Assembly: GCA_031308135.1 (NCBI GenBank)
Contig: JAHLJT010008756.1
Span: 103,753,271-103,817,270, forward strand
Length of the DNA: 64,000 bases
Source: Acheta domesticus
Taxonomy: Eukaryota > Arthropoda > Insecta > Orthoptera > Gryllidae
Reading direction: 5' to 3'
Shown here: one piece after another, positions 62,057-64,000 of the stretch
How the letters are laid out: every line of letters begins with the position of its first letter
How positions within the stretch are numbered: position 1 is the first letter of the stretch
The notes under the pieces: model-generated
Database searches by the model: none
Seen by the model: the letters and a program-made list of their open reading frames with translations, nothing else
Told to the model about the DNA's origin: nothing
Program-made: the position numbers and the translations under genes

Positions 62057-64000
62057 TAGTATTGTTTTACTTAAAAAATATTCCTCTCCTAAAATAGACT
62101 TTCTTCTTTTTACATTTTTACCTTGTCTTTCTACAGTAACGTTTGCTGTATAATGAGGTGGATCTTCGATTATTATTAATTTGTATAATTGTTAAACTAT
62201 TTTGTTTCCTTAAAAGTGTTAATACAGCAAATAAGTGTGATCAGGAACAGCATCAACAAAAACCCATTAGTGAACTAAAAGTAATTATACTATAATCTAT
62301 GTAGTGCTCATTTGGTTGAGAAATTCCTTCAAATTTAATATGAATTTCTAACATTGTATGTTCTGAGTTATAATTCCTTTTCAGGATTCATTTTATTACA
62401 GATTCAGTATTATTGTAATTGTATGTTATTGTAAAAGGAGTTAGTAATACATATGAATGCATAGCACATACTTGTTGAGAGATGTTATTGGTGGTTTTCT
62501 ATGTCTTGTAACTTCTGTACACCAATATGACAAATGATTGGAAACTTTTATAATGTACAGAATGTATATTGCAACATTCGCACAAGATTCACACAGGTTT
62601 GAACAACTTTCTTCAGGAGAAGAAATTTTTAGAAAGAGCTGTGACTAATTTTTAATGATAAAAAATTGTGTGGTAATTAAAAATATATAATTGAAACAGT
62701 TTACTAATGGTACCTTAAATATGAAGCAAATGTATTTATTTACGTCTTTTATAAAATTGTGAAACTGCTATATAGATGTGCAAACACTCCTAAATTTGTT
62801 AAATGAGGAGTTGAAGAACAGACGTTTCACATTTCATGAACTCTTGTATTGCCTTTATAACCTCTTTTGTGCTGTTTCATATGCATAATTGGAACCTACC
62901 ACATTTTTACATGTCTCTTGTAATTGCCTGTTGATTTCATAAATGTGCATTTATATATATTCTTTAAACAAATGTTAAAAATTGTTCAAGAAATGAATTT
63001 ATTTCTATGTTATTTGGTCATTAATAGAAGTAGAAAGGTTAATTTAAGATTGTTAATAATTAGGAATAAAGCTTTAACTCTGGTACTGATATATTCTGCA
63101 TAAAAGTTCATATTACTGTAAATCTGCATGCCTTGATGTACATAAAGGTGAAAGTAACCCTCAACTGGCGTACTTATATTTTTGTTTCACAAATAGGACA
63201 CTGCAGTCTCACACACCCCATAAAATAATACAAGATTTAGAGATTCTTTATGACTTAAATATTTGTATTTTACAAACCTAAAGAATATTTTAATTCACAA
63301 ACATACAGATTTTCATTTCAGAACATATTTTTCACCCCTACCCCTTTCTCATCCCTTTTCACCCCCCTCTTGTTTATGTAGGTTCAATGCAGTTCACACA
63401 TCTGCATGATCTGCACTCATTACCAACTCCATTTCCCTAACAAAAGGAAATGGATATTACCTATTAATCAGTATGTTAATATTTCAAAACATTTATCTGC
63501 ATTTATATCTCATTACAAAAGATTTAATTCTCAGAATGCAAGTGCTTCAAATTAAAAATACTAGTAAATGGCTCAGTGAAATGTGCAAATTCACTTCAAA
63601 ATAATAGAAACTGACGAACGTAACACATTATCAACAATGAAGTGAATCACTACGATAGATAAACTGATTAAACGAGTTTACATGAAGTTAAGCAGTCAGA
63701 GTTGCAAATATATGTTCCAGTAAAACAATACAAACATTAAGTGGGGGTGTTCTACACCCCAGTCTACCGGTTGAGAGTTAAATTCATCAGGTCATCAGTT
63801 CAGTAGCCTCAATTTGCTATTTTGAAAATAAATGATGAATTTTTTTTTTGTGTATCATTGTACGAGAGTTTTGTAAAGAAGGCTTGCCACTCTTAATGAG
63901 TCAGATTTTACCAAAATTGAGTTACTCATTTTGAAACTGTTGTTTCCTACTCTAAAGACTGTTGAAGAAATTTTATTAACTCAACTTGTACACAATAAGT
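62057..64000 (+). other. Intergenic, nothing recognised
   Basis: A+T-rich sequence to the end of the window. A C-rich patch (ACCCCTACCCCTTTCTCATC, about 63334) has no associated feature. Confidence 0.5.

Overview
The window is nuclear DNA from an animal, most likely an insect: A+T-rich, intron-containing, and dense in decayed transposable elements (TEs). Two host genes are supported, both on the + strand. The first is the 3' two-thirds of a LIM-domain kinase (LIMK1). Seven exons between 13817 and 28635 splice in a consistent phase (1440 nt, 479 codons plus stop) and give the PDZ end, a Ser/Pro linker, the whole kinase domain and a short tail. The LIM domains and most of the PDZ domain lie upstream or were not found. 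The second is a compact three-exon gene at 44667-45654, encoding a 108-residue helical protein that reads as SKA2, a kinetochore (Ska complex) subunit. The close match to insect-type LIMK1 suggests an insect; the large TE-filled introns hint at a polyneopteran-like genome, but I cannot fix the species.

Layout. 1-1040: nothing recognised. 1041-8850: dense, mutually inverted copies of an unclassified repeat called here the 'A/B element', interrupted by a 1264-bp palindromic TA-flanked element and tRNA-like SINE remnants. 8925-10150: LINE fragment (+). 11190-13090: A/B pieces and a LINE ORF1/endonuclease fragment (-). 13090-28635: LIMK1; its introns carry A/B copies, a piggyBac-like relic, two LINE 3' ends, a TE-like coding relic, a 470-bp CT/CA microsatellite beside a splice acceptor, and SINE and hammerhead-like remnants. 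28636-39617: T-rich gene-poor DNA, possibly including a LIMK1 3' UTR, with two TIR elements. 39618-41345: solo-LTR-like unit and LINE RT fragment. 42013-44076: A/B copy with a retroposed insert, then a pogo-like MITE. 44454-46500: SKA2. 46840-53300: nested TIR elements. 53350-58330: long LINE (-) with a giant minisatellite in its ORF2 and an A/B copy inserted in its endonuclease. 59285-64000: LINE 3' ends with TTA-repeat tails, a 5S-rRNA-derived sequence and a 228-bp palindrome.

The two host genes do not form an operon; they sit about 16 kb apart in the same direction. LIMK1 phosphorylates cofilin to stabilise actin; SKA2 helps couple kinetochores to microtubules. I see no new host-encoded system. 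The most unusual content is in the repeats: the A/B family with its internal tandem units, a three-copy TIR family with matching 3-bp target duplications, and several insertions whose target site is visible or can be checked against related copies.
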